DNA of 64,000 nucleotides, taken from positions 1-64,000 of the forward strand of contig JAGQDJ010000045.1 in NCBI GenBank assembly GCA_022885665.1, read 5' to 3'. Each line of letters begins with the position of its first letter. Position 1 is the stretch's first letter. Shown piece by piece: positions 1 to 11,129 of this stretch. Source of the DNA: Triops longicaudatus (taxonomy: Eukaryota > Arthropoda > Branchiopoda > Notostraca > Triopsidae). Below the pieces are notes generated by a model, which saw nothing but the letters and a program-made list of their open reading frames with translations, ran no database searches and was not told where the DNA came from. The position numbers and the translations under genes were made by a program.

Positions 1-1812
1 TATATATATATATAGTTGGGGTTTAGTATATATAACTGACCGATTTATTGTTAATCACTAACGCCATCTTGGTTAAATTAACCCTATTAGTCTTGAGTAG
101 TCACAATAAATAGTGAAAGAGAACAAATTGCTCGGAGCATTCCTCTTTTATTACGTTCATGTTTTCGCGTTTGTACGATAAATTATTCGATATCGAAGGC
201 TCCAGAATTACGTGTGAAATCGTTCAGCACAATTAGAGGTTCCCGACGCCATTTTGGAAAGAGTGGAAAGTGATTCGAAAACACAGTGGAACCCACTTAA
301 TTGCACCTCGGACAATGACAAGACCCACCTAATGACAAGAAAATCTCAATTCCCTTATCACTCCCATTTAACGTAATGGAGACTAACTTCGGAAAATGTC
401 AACTCGGTTGATGACACACCTCTCATAAAATTACGTAATATTAATTCCCCATTGGGTAGCTTTCAGTGTTATTTTCATACGGTTATTAACAACCAACTAG
501 GGACATGAGCAACAAACATGCCGAAAACACGAGGCCAAATAATTATAAGAAAAGCTTCTGTGAGCTCTTAGTCAAATGAATTTCCTAACGGAATTAAGCC
601 TTTCTACTTTCACCATTCTCGAATTCCTGTTTTATATTTTGAGATTTCCAATCAGCTGTATTAGAAAGAGTACTTAAAAAAGAAGTACACGACATTAGCT
701 TTAGCCCAGCGAGTGGAAGCCGAGCCCCTCTTGAAAAAAAAAAAAAAAAAAAAAAAAAAAAACAAAAAAAAACGAAGCACAAGTGTCGATTGAACAGATG
801 TTTTGTGTTGATTCAAGCGTTATTTTTAAGGATTAAAAAATATAAGGAAAAAATTTTGGACAGTTAGTGAAAGCCAAAGGGTAAAGCAAAACTTACTGGC
901 AAAAGAGTGCTAAACAGCGTTCAATCACTGACTATTTTGCAAAGAAATAAAAAAATGTTTTCTTTTAATTTTCTTTTCTTCTATAAAGTACTATTTCTAC
1001 AATGTTTAACTACAAGCAAATAAGGACATAGATTTTGTTTTTACTAAACTGTTATTTCTATGTGATATAAATAGTCACCTCGGATAAGCCCAAGCTTATA
1101 GACAAGCCGACCGTTCGGTCCCGGGACCTTGCTATTAAGCGGGTTCCATTGTACCTCAAAAACTCGTTACTCCTGAATATCCTGTAACAGAAAAGATCCA
1201 GGGACAAGCGTTTTTGTTGTCAGCAAGTAGCAATCAAACTGGTACGGAGGAAATCGTAGCAGGAAACGAAGTATCTTATAACTGATAAAATCGCGAACTT
1301 AAGCTTTTTCTAGATCTTTTACATCGGCTATACACACTTAGAAAGCAATGCAATTAATTTCTAGGGATGCGAAATTTAAGGAAGCAATTACACTTCTGTC
1401 ACGAAGTGACTCCGCGGAAAGTGGTGAAGAGAAGAATGCCTGTGTACCCGAATTCTATCTCCAGCTTAGTTTTCTTATCTGACATTCTTTATACAACACT
1501 GGTGCAAGGATTAGCGCGTGCAGGAACACGAGCTCAGTTTCGTCGTTTTACTACTAACACAAGAAATCACTAGGCACACGCAACAATTCTTGCATTTTTA
1601 GCACTGGTCTATATTAGTTTCCGTATCTCTAGTTCCTCGATGTTTTAGTGCACACCATACGTTAAAAGTTGTGGAAACTTTTCTCTTAAAAAGCTTCTTA
1701 GTATGCAAACGGACTTTCTGTCATTCATGAGTGAGCAAATGGGGGAAAAGGACATTTACGGTCCCAGACAATCGGGAAACACAATAGCACCGACTTACAT
1801 TTAAAGAGGAAG
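1..1812. other. Intergenic, AT-rich, no gene seen
   Basis: Begins with a short (TA)n run at 1-14. A 29-base poly(A) tract at 734-762, followed by one C and nine more A, could be the tail of an old retroposed element, but I see no tRNA-like head or reverse transcriptase before it. The only open frames are short and low-complexity or lack recognisable content. Nothing else can be supported. Confidence 0.6.
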
Positions 1813-1814
1813 CC

Positions 1815-1936
1815 GAAGGACAAATAACAACAGTCGGTCCCGCCTTACATAATACCATCAGAGATTGCTCTAAGATCGGTGTGTTTGCTCTCTTGAGTCA
1901 TAAAAATTCTACGCTGAAACTTCCAATTTGTCAGGG
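1815..1936 (+). promoter_or_regulatory. Orphan promoter resembling those of the small secreted-protein array
   Basis: Contains GAAGGACA at 1815-1822 followed by an AACAACAG stretch, a TATA-like CATAAAAA at 1899-1906 and TCAGGGTTCATTCAACC from 1931. In copies 1-3 of the downstream array the order GAAGGACA (or GACGGACA), TATA, TCAG-type initiator recurs, with 68-79 bases between the first two and 31-32 bases between TATA and initiator. Here the spacings are 84 and 32. No start codon or exon resembling the array follows within 1.5 kb, so this looks like the promoter of a lost or deleted copy. The assignment is inference from motif order and spacing. Confidence 0.45.
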
Positions 1937-3377
1937 TTCATTCAACCGGTTTTTCTTATACATTGCCGAGAAGAGATATCAAAAAAGGCAAATTAAATCT
2001 GCCTGTAACAAAAATTTTAATTAATAATTGTTTTTTTCTACCAAAGTATGGGCTTAACCTACCAAATGACTTGAATGTATTGCTAAACAATTATGTTTAT
2101 TACGGAAATTAAGCTTACCCGAAAAATCGGTAGCTTTTTTTAACCTTTCAGCGTAAAGTGATGCTAAAGTTTTCCGCTTCCGCTCCAAATTCTGTTACGC
2201 GTGTTCCCTGCACTGTAAGTTCGCAAAACACTTTTGCTGTTTAGTGTTTTTCGTCCTTTTTTCAACATAATTTTGCATTTGGGAAAAAAAACTCTAAACG
2301 AGATCTTTGCCGAGCGCCATTTTACCGATGGTTACAAAAAACAGTGAACAGGCTCTTCTAACGAGTTCTTTTATCTTTTCTTTATTGAAATTCATACAAA
2401 GATATAATAAAGCTATAATACAGATTAAGTATTAGAAAATTAAAAGTGGATTATACATGGTATTTAATACTCCCAACTTTGCTTAATTTCGTCCAACTTA
2501 CGGACAAATTTACGGTAAGCTTACCGACGAATTTTTACCGAAGTTTCGTGTACTTTCCAAATTCTACACTCATTTCCCTTTTTTTCACGTTTGCCGTTCA
2601 CTTTCACATGTTTTAGCAAAACTACTAAAGCAACATTACTCTAAAAGCTTTTTTTATTAATACTTACACACGCTAAACATTTTGCAGGGCAAGAGGAAAG
2701 TTCTGCGAGTAGTCAGTGAAATTGGCAATGAATTAACAGGTTCTATTGGACCTATAATCATGTATTAGAAGTTGCGTAACAGCAAGTGAAAATCAAAAAT
2801 GCGCAAAGGTATTTGGATTTCTGCTTACTTTATCGAATTAATTTCACATTAATTTTTTTACTGAAAAAAGTGGAACCTGGGACGACCACGGACTACGACA
2901 AGAAAAATACAAGCCCATCTCATGGGATGTGGCGAAGAGACCAGATTATTCGTAACAACAAAGTCTTCAAAAATCTTGCAATCATCATCTTAAAATTATA
3001 TCGACTGCTTTCTCAACAAACTCTTTACTCCTGTCGTTTTAGTAACTAAAATTTGCTTACATGCAAGGAATAAAGAATCAATACCGTTAAATAAACTGTC
3101 ATATTTTAAAGGATGTTTTTATTTTCAGGATGTATCTCCATCAACATTCTTCAGTGAGAATCACAAACGAAAGACAGCTATTGCAACGAAAAGTTCGTAA
3201 AAGATCAGCGTGTTTTTTCTTTTACTGTCACTTGTTATACTTTTATTATGTATTCATTTTTTTCCCCTAAAATGCCACCCTGCTAACGTTGATTAAGCTA
3301 AAGTTCAAACTGACCTTTATGAATTTGAAACCACCGGTGCGAAAATGGTACCCAGCTGTACTTTTGAAGGAGTGGCT
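1937..3377. other. Intergenic, no gene seen
   Basis: AT-rich sequence between the orphan promoter and the first array gene. The open frame at 2786-3049 has no recognisable domain and no homology to the array proteins. The stretch just before 3378 contains AAACTGACC near 3309, a short word also found upstream of copies 2 and 3. Confidence 0.5.
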
Positions 3378-3494
3378 GAAGGACATTACAACACTAGATC
3401 ACGTAAAACTTTTTATCGTCTGAGTTTGGTTCGTGGGATATTTCTCCCTTTTAGCGTATAAAAGCGGAGCGTTAGCAGCGTTCATTTATCAGAC
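3378..3494 (+). promoter_or_regulatory. Promoter of array copy 1
   Basis: Upstream motif GAAGGACA at 3378-3385, then GATCACGT near 3398, TATAAAAG at 3457-3464 and an initiator-like TCAGAC at 3489-3494. The ATG is 104 bases after the TATA box. The same elements at similar spacing occur before copies 2 and 3, which supports a real shared promoter design. Confidence 0.75.
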
Positions 3495-3560
3495 TTCAAC
3501 CAGCTCTGGCAATTCCTACTTCCTAGAACTGTACGTTCTTTTTCAAGCACATTTGACAAC

Positions 3561-4038
3561 ATGGCTCGCATGGTAAGCATTAGTACCTCAGTAATTTCAA
3601 CCTTAAATATTAAATGCATAAATGTGTTTCCAGGCTTTCCTCGTCTTTGCTTTGGCTGCTGCCATCCTTTGTGCTCAAGCCGTTCCTTACGATTACGTCT
3701 ACGGATATGTTGCTGCACCCGTTTACGGCTCTTATGGACACGGAGGGTAAAACTTCTTAGTTTAACGACTTGTAAGTTTTACAGAAGATATATTTTGTCA
3801 GATATGGTCACGGATACTACGCTGACAGCGTCGCCGACGTCAAGGCTTACCAAAACCCGAAACATTACCAATTCGATGTACGTAACTGAATATTGTACTA
3901 CAACATTCTGGAAAATAACTACAAATTTATTCTCAAACACAGGTTGTTGAAAAGGGAAAAGGATTCTCTCGCTTCCACCACCAACAAGCTGATACTCCTT
4001 ATGGATATCACCACGGTGGTTACAGCAAATATTACTAA
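3561..4038 (+). CDS. Small secreted Tyr/Gly/His-rich protein, array copy 1
   Basis: Four exons: 3561-3572, 3634-3746, 3802-3877 and 3943-4038, with phases 0, 2 and 0. All introns have GT/AG ends and are 55-65 bases long. The product is 98 residues. A tiny first exon gives MARM; exon 2 gives a hydrophobic signal peptide ending near CAQA, followed by VPYDY and Tyr/Gly repeats. Exon 3 holds the family core ADVKAYQNPKHYQFD. Exon 4 is basic and His-rich and ends SKYY. I do not recognise the family. Composition suggests a secreted structural or matrix protein, such as a cuticle, shell or glue component, but that is a guess. Exon 4 is nearly identical at DNA level to that of copy 2 over its first two thirds. 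An AATAAA signal lies at 4147-4152. Confidence 0.85.
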
Positions 4039-4146
4039 ACCAGTGCTGGCAGTTTCCGGAAGAGAGAAAAATAATACTCAAGCTTTTTTCGACTGTCTCT
4101 ATTTTTAAATCTTGTACAAGCTATATCTGTAAGATTCAATACAAAT

Positions 4147-4152
4147 AATAAA
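4147..4152 (+). terminator. Poly(A) signal of array copy 1
   Basis: AATAAA 109 bases after the stop codon, within a short A/T-rich 3' region. Confidence 0.6.
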
Positions 4153-6472
4153 AACCGACAGTTTTGTATTTCATTTAACTTTTTAATCTATTCGACATAA
4201 AATATCACGCATAGTCTAGCCAACGATTTATGAAACGCAAAGGTTCCACAACTTAAGTGGTAGTCTGTTCCCGTGAAAACACTGTGTAAAGGGAAACGGA
4301 TAAACTGAACCATGTTTAATGTGTGCAACATAGTGATGCGTTCTATGCTAAGAGAAAGTTTATTTGTATTCAGTTATAAAATAACATAGCAAAAATTCAA
4401 ACTTTAATCGTATCCATGTGTATAAAAGAAAATTTAATATACGAAAGATAATATATTAGCAGTTTTTCAAGACGCTATCGTTAATGGAAGCCTTTAAAGC
4501 GCCGGTATGCACAAACCCCTTAGGGGAGAATAACATAGGAAATTTTCAGACATTATAAAGTAAGAGTTGTTCAAAAATCAAAGAAATTGTTGTGACAGTA
4601 GTGCTGGTGTTTGAGATATCTGGTGCAGCAGTTATGAGCTTTCCTTCAAAAAGTTTTTTTTTTTAAAAAAAAAATTGTTAATTACCGTTGAATTCCGTCA
4701 GTTCTTATTATCTGTAAAAATGAAAATAAGGAAAACTTGTGCGTTAGGTCTATTTTTTAAATTAAAGTGTAAAGAGAAAAGAAACTGGTCAGGTCCCTTT
4801 TGTAATATCGTGTCTGAAAAATCAAGGTTTTGTATGATAATATTGGGATGTGCCCCTATGTAGAGTTTCTTTTTGACGTCAATCAACCTCTGCTGTTAGT
4901 TACAATAAGAGACCTACCCTCCACAAAGAAAACGATGTCTCTATCTTTTATTTTTAAAAATTTGAAAGTCGTGTATACAGAGGCCTTAAAGGATATTGCA
5001 AATCACAGGAGCTGCCTATCTGACATAACTCGTTGCTTAGTCTTCTATTCCAGCGAATCCGCTTTAATGCTTCTTAATATTGCCTTTAGAGCCAAAATAT
5101 TTATCCTCATGTTGAAAGAAAGCAACAGTAAATAATTTTCAGCTACAGCGCCGTGTTTCGTGTATTTCTGTAGCAAAAGTTGTACCAAATTTCTACCGTG
5201 TAAAATTGTTTGCACATAAAACGTGACCGCGCAAATGTGGGTTCACTGTATAGCAAAAGTGAAAAAATGAATGTTTAATATACAAACACTGCACATTCTC
5301 GACTTAATTTTTCCTCTGTTTAAAGTTTCATTAACAATTCACTGAAGTATAGATCTCATGTAATCCTCTTAGCGTTCCTAAAACATATCGTTAGTATATT
5401 TCCACGCTCTGTTATTCCATATCCAAATATTATAATTTCCTCTCTTCACATATTTTATTAAATATTTACCTTTTTTCCTTATTTACGCATCAGTTGGCAT
5501 TGAAACGAAAATTGCCCTAACTACTGTTATTCTAGCAATTATACATGAACTAGACTCACGCGATTATCATAATTGCGGCTTTTCTTTAATATTGCAAAAA
5601 GTTTGCAATAGACGCTGTCTATTATTAATTTAACACAGCACAATAATCATGAAAGAATGCTATATTGTTTGGGTGATCCTACTATTTTTTTTTACAACTA
5701 GTTCTACGAAATTCATAGTTGTATATATTGCTATTATACTTCATTCACAGAACTAACATGTGTTAAGATCAATGGGAAGTTACTTTTAATACTGCTGTAA
5801 TAACAGAAAAGGTTTGCTTAGGAATGAGAACATACTGCAGCAAATAAATCCTCTTTTAAGTCCAAGTTTCTTTTTCACTTGCAAACGCTATTGCTCAAAA
5901 TTACCACAGTTTAATTTGCTAATTATCAAATTTATATTCAAATTTTCAATATAAAACTTAATGGAGGAATTCCTATTACCATTTCTTGCATTAACTACCG
6001 GTGTGAGCTAAGGTCATTTTTAAGTAATTATATTAAACAGTTCTAGTACAAAGCGATACACTGCATTACGTTAACTTCCTTTGTACAAACTTGTTAACAC
6101 TTTCTATGTCATCACTAAGATAAGCTATTAGCCTTTTGATGTCCAAAATGTCGAGTGTAAGTATCTTGACAAAGAAAACATTTATGTTAGAAAATGCATT
6201 TTCACACATACAGAAAAAAATTCTCGATCAGCTTGATTTCTGTGCTTCAATTTTACACGCTATCTATACTCTGCACTTTCGGAAAGTTTTATAACCCTTT
6301 AAAAAGTACAGAGTTCATATTATAAATAAAAACTACTTTGTAATATCTGTGTACTTTTTATACAAATGAGCCTAGTGTCATTGTTGAGTGAGCAAGAAGT
6401 GAAAACTGACCTTTAAATACAGGAGATACGAAGTGTGAGAGTAGTACTAACTTGTACAACAAAAGATTACCT
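4153..6472. other. Intergenic, no gene seen
   Basis: AT-rich spacer between copies 1 and 2. A 14-base word GAATAACATAGGAA near 4538 recurs near 39412 inside the fat gene, suggesting remnants of one dispersed repeat. The overlapping open frames at 4675-5135 have no recognisable content. Confidence 0.5.
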
Positions 6473-6588
6473 GAAGGACAAATTGCAACAGCTGGTCACG
6501 TATATGCTTGACAGTTGGAGACTGTTCATAAACCTCCCTTGACTTCGATGTATAAAAGCTCGAGGCTTACACTTGCTCTCCATTAGAG
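6473..6588 (+). promoter_or_regulatory. Promoter of array copy 2
   Basis: GAAGGACA at 6473-6480 followed by AAATTGCAACA and GGTCACGT, TATAAAAG at 6551-6558, and a TTAGAG initiator-like site at 6583-6588. The ATG is 105 bases after the TATA box. AAACTGACC occurs near 6405. Confidence 0.75.
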
Positions 6589-6655
6589 TTCAAATAGCTC
6601 TAGCAGTAACAAGCACCAGTTTTCAACAGTTCCTTTCTATTCAAACTTTATAATA

Positions 6656-7164
6656 ATGGCTCGCCTGGTAATTGCGTCTTCAAAAAAATAATTCCTAATA
6701 TATTTTTTTTTAATTGTGAAGGGAAGTAGTTCTTAAATTTTATAATTCGTAATATTCTAGGCTTTCGTAATTCTCGCTTTGGCTGCTGCCATCTTCTGTG
6801 CTCAAGCTGTTCCTTACGATTACGGGTATGGATACGTGTCTGCACCCGTTTATGGAGCTTACGGACATGGAGGGTATATATTCTAAAGTTAGTTTCCAAT
6901 AAGTGTTAAAAACTTCACGTCCTGTTAGTTACGGCCACGGTTACTACGCTGACAGCGTCGCTGACGTCAAAGTGTACCAAAACCCCAAACATTACCAATT
7001 TGACGTAAGAATGTCAACTCCACTAAAACATGAACAGAAATTTCAGTAATGCTTTATAATTCTAGGTCGTTGAAAAGGGAAAAGGATTCTCTCGCTACCA
7101 CCACCAACAAGCTGATACTCCTTATGGATACTATTATGGTGGTTACACCGGTAAATACTATTAA
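6656..7164 (+). CDS. Small secreted Tyr/Gly/His-rich protein, array copy 2
   Basis: Four exons: 6656-6667, 6761-6873, 6929-7004 and 7066-7164, with the same phases as copy 1. The product is 99 residues: MARL, a hydrophobic signal segment ending CAQA, a mature start VPYDY, Tyr/Gly repeats, the core ADVKVYQNPKHYQFD and a C-terminus ending TGKYY. Exon 2 is 113 bases and exon 3 is 76 bases, identical in length to copy 1. The first 65 bases of exon 4 differ from copy 1 at only two positions, pointing to recent duplication or gene conversion. AATAAA lies at 7254-7259. Function is unknown; the signal peptide predicts secretion. Confidence 0.85.
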
Positions 7165-7253
7165 AAATGAAATGCATCAACGAAGCAATACTTGAGCTTT
7201 AATTTCTGGAATTTTCTCACTTACTAGAGACTTTATGAACATGTATAAAAATG

Positions 7254-7259
7254 AATAAA
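7254..7259 (+). terminator. Poly(A) signal of array copy 2
   Basis: AATAAA 90 bases after the stop codon. The surrounding sequence resembles the same position after copy 1. Confidence 0.6.
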
Positions 7260-7937
7260 AACCCATTTAAGAAACTCTACCTTGTCTCATTACTCGACTA
7301 TCTCATATGACTATTGATGTCAACCTGTAAAAATTGTCAACATCTACGTTTCTAAAGTGCACCACATATTTAGTTGTGTCAAAAAATCGTTTAAGAGCCG
7401 GCACAAACGGCAGTAGAGAATTAATCCACCGCTTTTTATATCTTAGTTTCATTACCCGTGGACATTTAGAAATTTAAATGGAACAATATACAGCAGTTTG
7501 AAAAGTCCACCCGATGTCACTTTTCTAGAAATAGCGATAATGATACTTATAATTATAATGATAATGATAACGATACGTGGTAGACTGCTCCGTAACCCAA
7601 CGACTGAAAGTCAATTGCTGAGAAAGAAAATTGACTTACCACATTTCTGAGTTTCATTTTAGGACTTTATTGAATTCAGGCGTTGTTGCCTTCTTCAGTG
7701 TTTTCTTAAGATCTAACTGGCTTTTTCAATATCTACCCTCATAACGTGAACACGTGGCTGACGTGGCTACATAGACCTAGCCAACGCACAATCGAATTTT
7801 CGCCACATGTTTATCCTTATGACGTTTACAATCGCCTCAAAATGTCCCTATTCTTAAGTCACGCTGTGTTGTCTGGAGACTTTCTGTAAGTCATAACTTT
7901 CTAACTTAAACTACTGCTTCTTTTTGATAGCTCCTAA

Positions 7938-7979
<42 letters not shown>

Positions 7980-8400
7980 CACTCTTTCATATTCCGCATA
8001 TTTGCTAAAGCTGGAATGTTACCAAGAACAGAATAACAGCACGTCACGAAGGTATTTGTTCAAAATAAAAGTAAATGATAAAGCATACAATTTGCAAATG
8101 AACACACGAATAATATTTATGTCAATGTGGCTGCTCTGTTTTCAATCCTAAAAATGTTTATCAAGTGTACCCATCATATTAGGCATTATCAACTTTCCGA
8201 AATTTTAAGTTGCGTTACGAGAATTCGGCTAGTAACGATTGAATGATTGACACATACTGTTTCGCATATGCTAATTTCCTTTAATACTTTCTACTTTCCT
8301 TTTGACAACAGCCATTTTTAGACGAAATTCCTACGAAGTAGTGAAAACTGACCACGTATCGGGTTAGACTAGCACGGAGCTGTGCAAAGAAGGCGTGGAC
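7260..8400. other. Intergenic with long poly(A) tract
   Basis: Holds an irregular (GATAAT)-like run near 7545-7575 and a 34-base pure poly(A) at 7942-7975. The tract may be a retroposon tail, but no body is recognisable on either side. AAACTGACC near 8344 precedes the promoter of copy 3, as in copies 1 and 2. No gene is seen. Confidence 0.5.
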
Positions 8401-8505
8401 GACGGACAGCTTACGACACCCTGTCACGTCGTACGTTCTTCCGCTAGAAACTGTTCTCTTTACTCGAGTATAAAAGCTGCAACCAGTGCTTCCTCATCAT
8501 CAGAG
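8401..8505 (+). promoter_or_regulatory. Promoter of array copy 3
   Basis: GACGGACA at 8401-8408 followed by GTCACGT near 8422, TATAAAAG at 8469-8476 and TCAGAG at 8500-8505, 31 bases downstream of the TATA box. The ATG is 101 bases after the TATA box. Confidence 0.75.
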
Positions 8506-8569
8506 TTCAATCAGCCCTTGCAATAGCAACTTCAATTAAAACGGTTCCTTGTCAACTTCCTATAAAATC

Positions 8570-9196
8570 ATGGCTCGTATGGTAAGTTGTAGCAAAGGGC
8601 AAAAAGCAAATGAGTTAACTGAAAATCTTGTCAAATCTTAGGCTATTGTATTCATCGCTTTGGCTGCTGCCATCCTCTGCGCCCAAGCAGTTCCTCATGG
8701 TTACGGATACATAGTCGCACCAGCCTATGGACATGAAGGGTAAACATATTAACCTACAAAGAAACCTTTTCACATTACACTTACGTTTAAACATTGGAAG
8801 CAGAAATTAAGAACGTCAAATATTTTCTATAAATTCTAAGGAACTGTTGTGTAAAACACACAATTAAGGTCAGATCATGAAAGTTGAAAACCTACACTTT
8901 CATGTAAAAAATCCAAGATATTTAATGCGTTTTTGCCGCTATATAATTCCAGCTATGGTCATGGTCATGGATACTACGCTGATGCCGTTGCTGACGTCAA
9001 AGTTTATCAAGATCCCAAACACTACAAATTTGATGTGAGAACAAAAATAAATTCTATTTAATACATTAGACTGTATATTTATGTGCTAATTTTGTTGTGA
9101 TTTCAGGTTGTTGAAAAGGGCAAATCTTTCATCCGTCATCACCATCAGGAAGCTGAAACTCCATATGAGTACCACGTGGGCTACGGTAAATATTGA
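8570..9196 (+). CDS. Small secreted Tyr/Gly/His-rich protein, array copy 3
   Basis: Four exons: 8570-8581, 8642-8739, 8953-9034 and 9107-9196, with phases 0, 2 and 0. The product is 93 residues: MARM, a signal segment ending CAQA, mature start VPHGYGY, a GHGHGYY stretch, the core ADVKVYQDPKHYKFD and a His-rich C-terminus ending YGKY. Intron 2 is 213 bases, against 55 in copies 1 and 2. It is more diverged than copies 1 and 2 but has no disabling change. Function is unknown; secretion is predicted from the leader. Confidence 0.85.
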
Positions 9197-10528
9197 AGAG
9201 CCATCTAGCAAAAGCGTGGGGAAATTTCAACTCCCTATTGTACCTATTTTCAACAATCTTTCAAAGTTCCTAACGCAAAATCGTATCACACTTGTATTTT
9301 TAGTGCACAATATACAACTGAAATTCCTTAAAATCAAATCGGCGTTTCACTGTGACACAATATAGAATGTTTCCGTATTTATGTGGGTGAACCACTTTCT
9401 AACTCGGGACTTCGCCTTTGGACGCCCGGTTGTGTTGAATGATAAGCAATTAAAGGCAAAAAAAAAAGAATTATAAAAGCATGGAAACCTTGGAGAAGTT
9501 TCACTCGGCCATCAAAGGATTTACAAGGTTCAGTAACTTGACAGGAAAGAATTCTGAATCAGATCTGAGATTCAAAAATTTTAATATGAGTGGTTTATTT
9601 TCAATTTTATCTGGTCATAACTAGTAACTATTGATTGTATCCGTTCCAATAAAATGTAAAGAACGAAAGAAAGAGTACCTTGACAAGCACTTTGAAGTGA
9701 AAACCGGAATTTCAAGTAAAGCACTTCACCTTCCGATGTGTGACGTTCTGTAGTGTAATCGTACATTAGTCGAAGGCTACATAGAACATAGAAGGGTACA
9801 TAGTACGTTAGAGTACAAAAACATGGACAATTTACCTCGTAATCATAATCATACAAAGATAGCATACATTAACCGAGAGTAAAGCAGAAGTAAATACAGG
9901 ACAAGAAAAAGATCATAAGATCTCCCCAAAGAAATGAATATAAGTATTGTAAGCTAAAGGAACTTGTATAAAAGTTACGTTAGGTTTAATTTTCAAACAT
10001 TCCCTAGATCGCATTACAGTCTGATTGACATTCTGTTGACTATGTATTGGACAGTGTGTACAGTACTATCGAAAATAATACCACGCGGATAAGGATCTCA
10101 GTGGCATGAGCATAACGAGGGACTGCGTAGGTCTGCCTGCAACAAACAGCGGCAGAAAGGGAAGGACAAATTTCGACAGACCCATAACCTTTGCTTCTTC
10201 CCGTTTTCAGATTATTATTATAATTTTTACAGTGTTATACTGAGAAAGCGCGAAAATATGTTACTGTGCATATTAGTTGCATACAAATATAATCGGATAA
10301 ATTTAATTCAGAGTTGGCCCGAATGTGACAAAGTGCTCCAATTTTCTCGGTATCCCTATGGAAAGTTAAATGCGGTCACGTTTACCTACTGATTTGTTAC
10401 TTTCGCCACTGAGTAGGTGTTGGGGGAAAGTCATATTGCTAACGAAGGTAAACACGGCATCAAAATGTCATCTGTAACATTTGGCATTTAGAAATCATTT
10501 TTGTCCATAAAAGCCGCAAGTCTTTTAG
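9197..10528. other. Intergenic, no gene seen
   Basis: An isolated GAAGGACAAATTTCGACAG at 10161-10179 matches the array's upstream motif but lies 368 bases before the TATA-like box of copy 4, far from the usual 70-80. The insertion or rearrangement that separated them fits the decayed state of copy 4. Open frames on either strand are short and uninformative. Confidence 0.5.
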
Positions 10529-10626
10529 TATAAGAGCCGGCTGCTGGAGCATAACTTCTAACAGTTTTCAACTTGCTCTTGCAATCCCAATTTGAATTAC
10601 TAAGTTAATCGCCCGAGTCCGAAACA

Positions 10627-11129
10627 ATGATTCGTCTTGTAGCACACGAATTCGATATAGAAAAGCTTAACACCACTTCAAGTACACATCCATTTTGGTA
10701 TATTATTATATGTATTTCTTAGGCGCCATTAATATTTTCACAGACTTTGGTCATTGTTGTCTTGGTTTCTGCCATTCTCTGCGTGCAAGCTGCCGCAGAA
10801 GGCTACGGAAGACAGTATTTATATAAAGATTCGTAAAGTATTGGACTTCTTGACTTTTTACGAAAGAAAGTTCATGGGTATCGTAACGGAGGGTATTACG
10901 TCGACAGCGTAGCTGACGTGAAGGTTTACCAAACACCTAAAGGCTACAATTTCAACGTAAGTCCTCAAAAGTGACTACCTTAAATTTACTTAATTTTTAC
11001 TGAGCGGTGATTTGTTTTCCTTCGTTGGCTGAAAAGGGCCAATCCTTTACCCGGCATCACCACCAAGAAGCTGAATTCCCCTATGGATCCTATCATGGCG
11101 GCTGCTTCTCCTTCGTAGGCAAATACTGA
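10627..11129 (+). pseudogene. Array copy 4, apparently decayed
   Basis: Four exon remnants are recognisable: 10627-10638 (MIRL), 10744-10832 (signal peptide ending CVQA), about 10871-10956 (SVADVKVYQTPKGYNFN) and 11031-11129 (EKGQSFTRHHHQEAE onward, ending GKY then TGA). Two faults are visible. Every usable GT after exon 2 leaves phase 2, while both AG acceptors before exon 3 need phase 0 or 1, so exons 2 and 3 cannot be joined without a stop. The AG that should precede exon 4 is absent; the nearest is after GAAAAG at 11031-11036. A TATAAGAG lies at 10529-10536, 98 bases before the ATG, so transcription may persist. A sequencing error could explain one fault but not both. The alternative is a functional gene with unusual splicing. 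Confidence 0.6.

Noticed and set aside
594..782. Minus-strand frame encoding a poly-Phe protein
   Set aside because: It is the translation of a poly(A) tract and has no other content.
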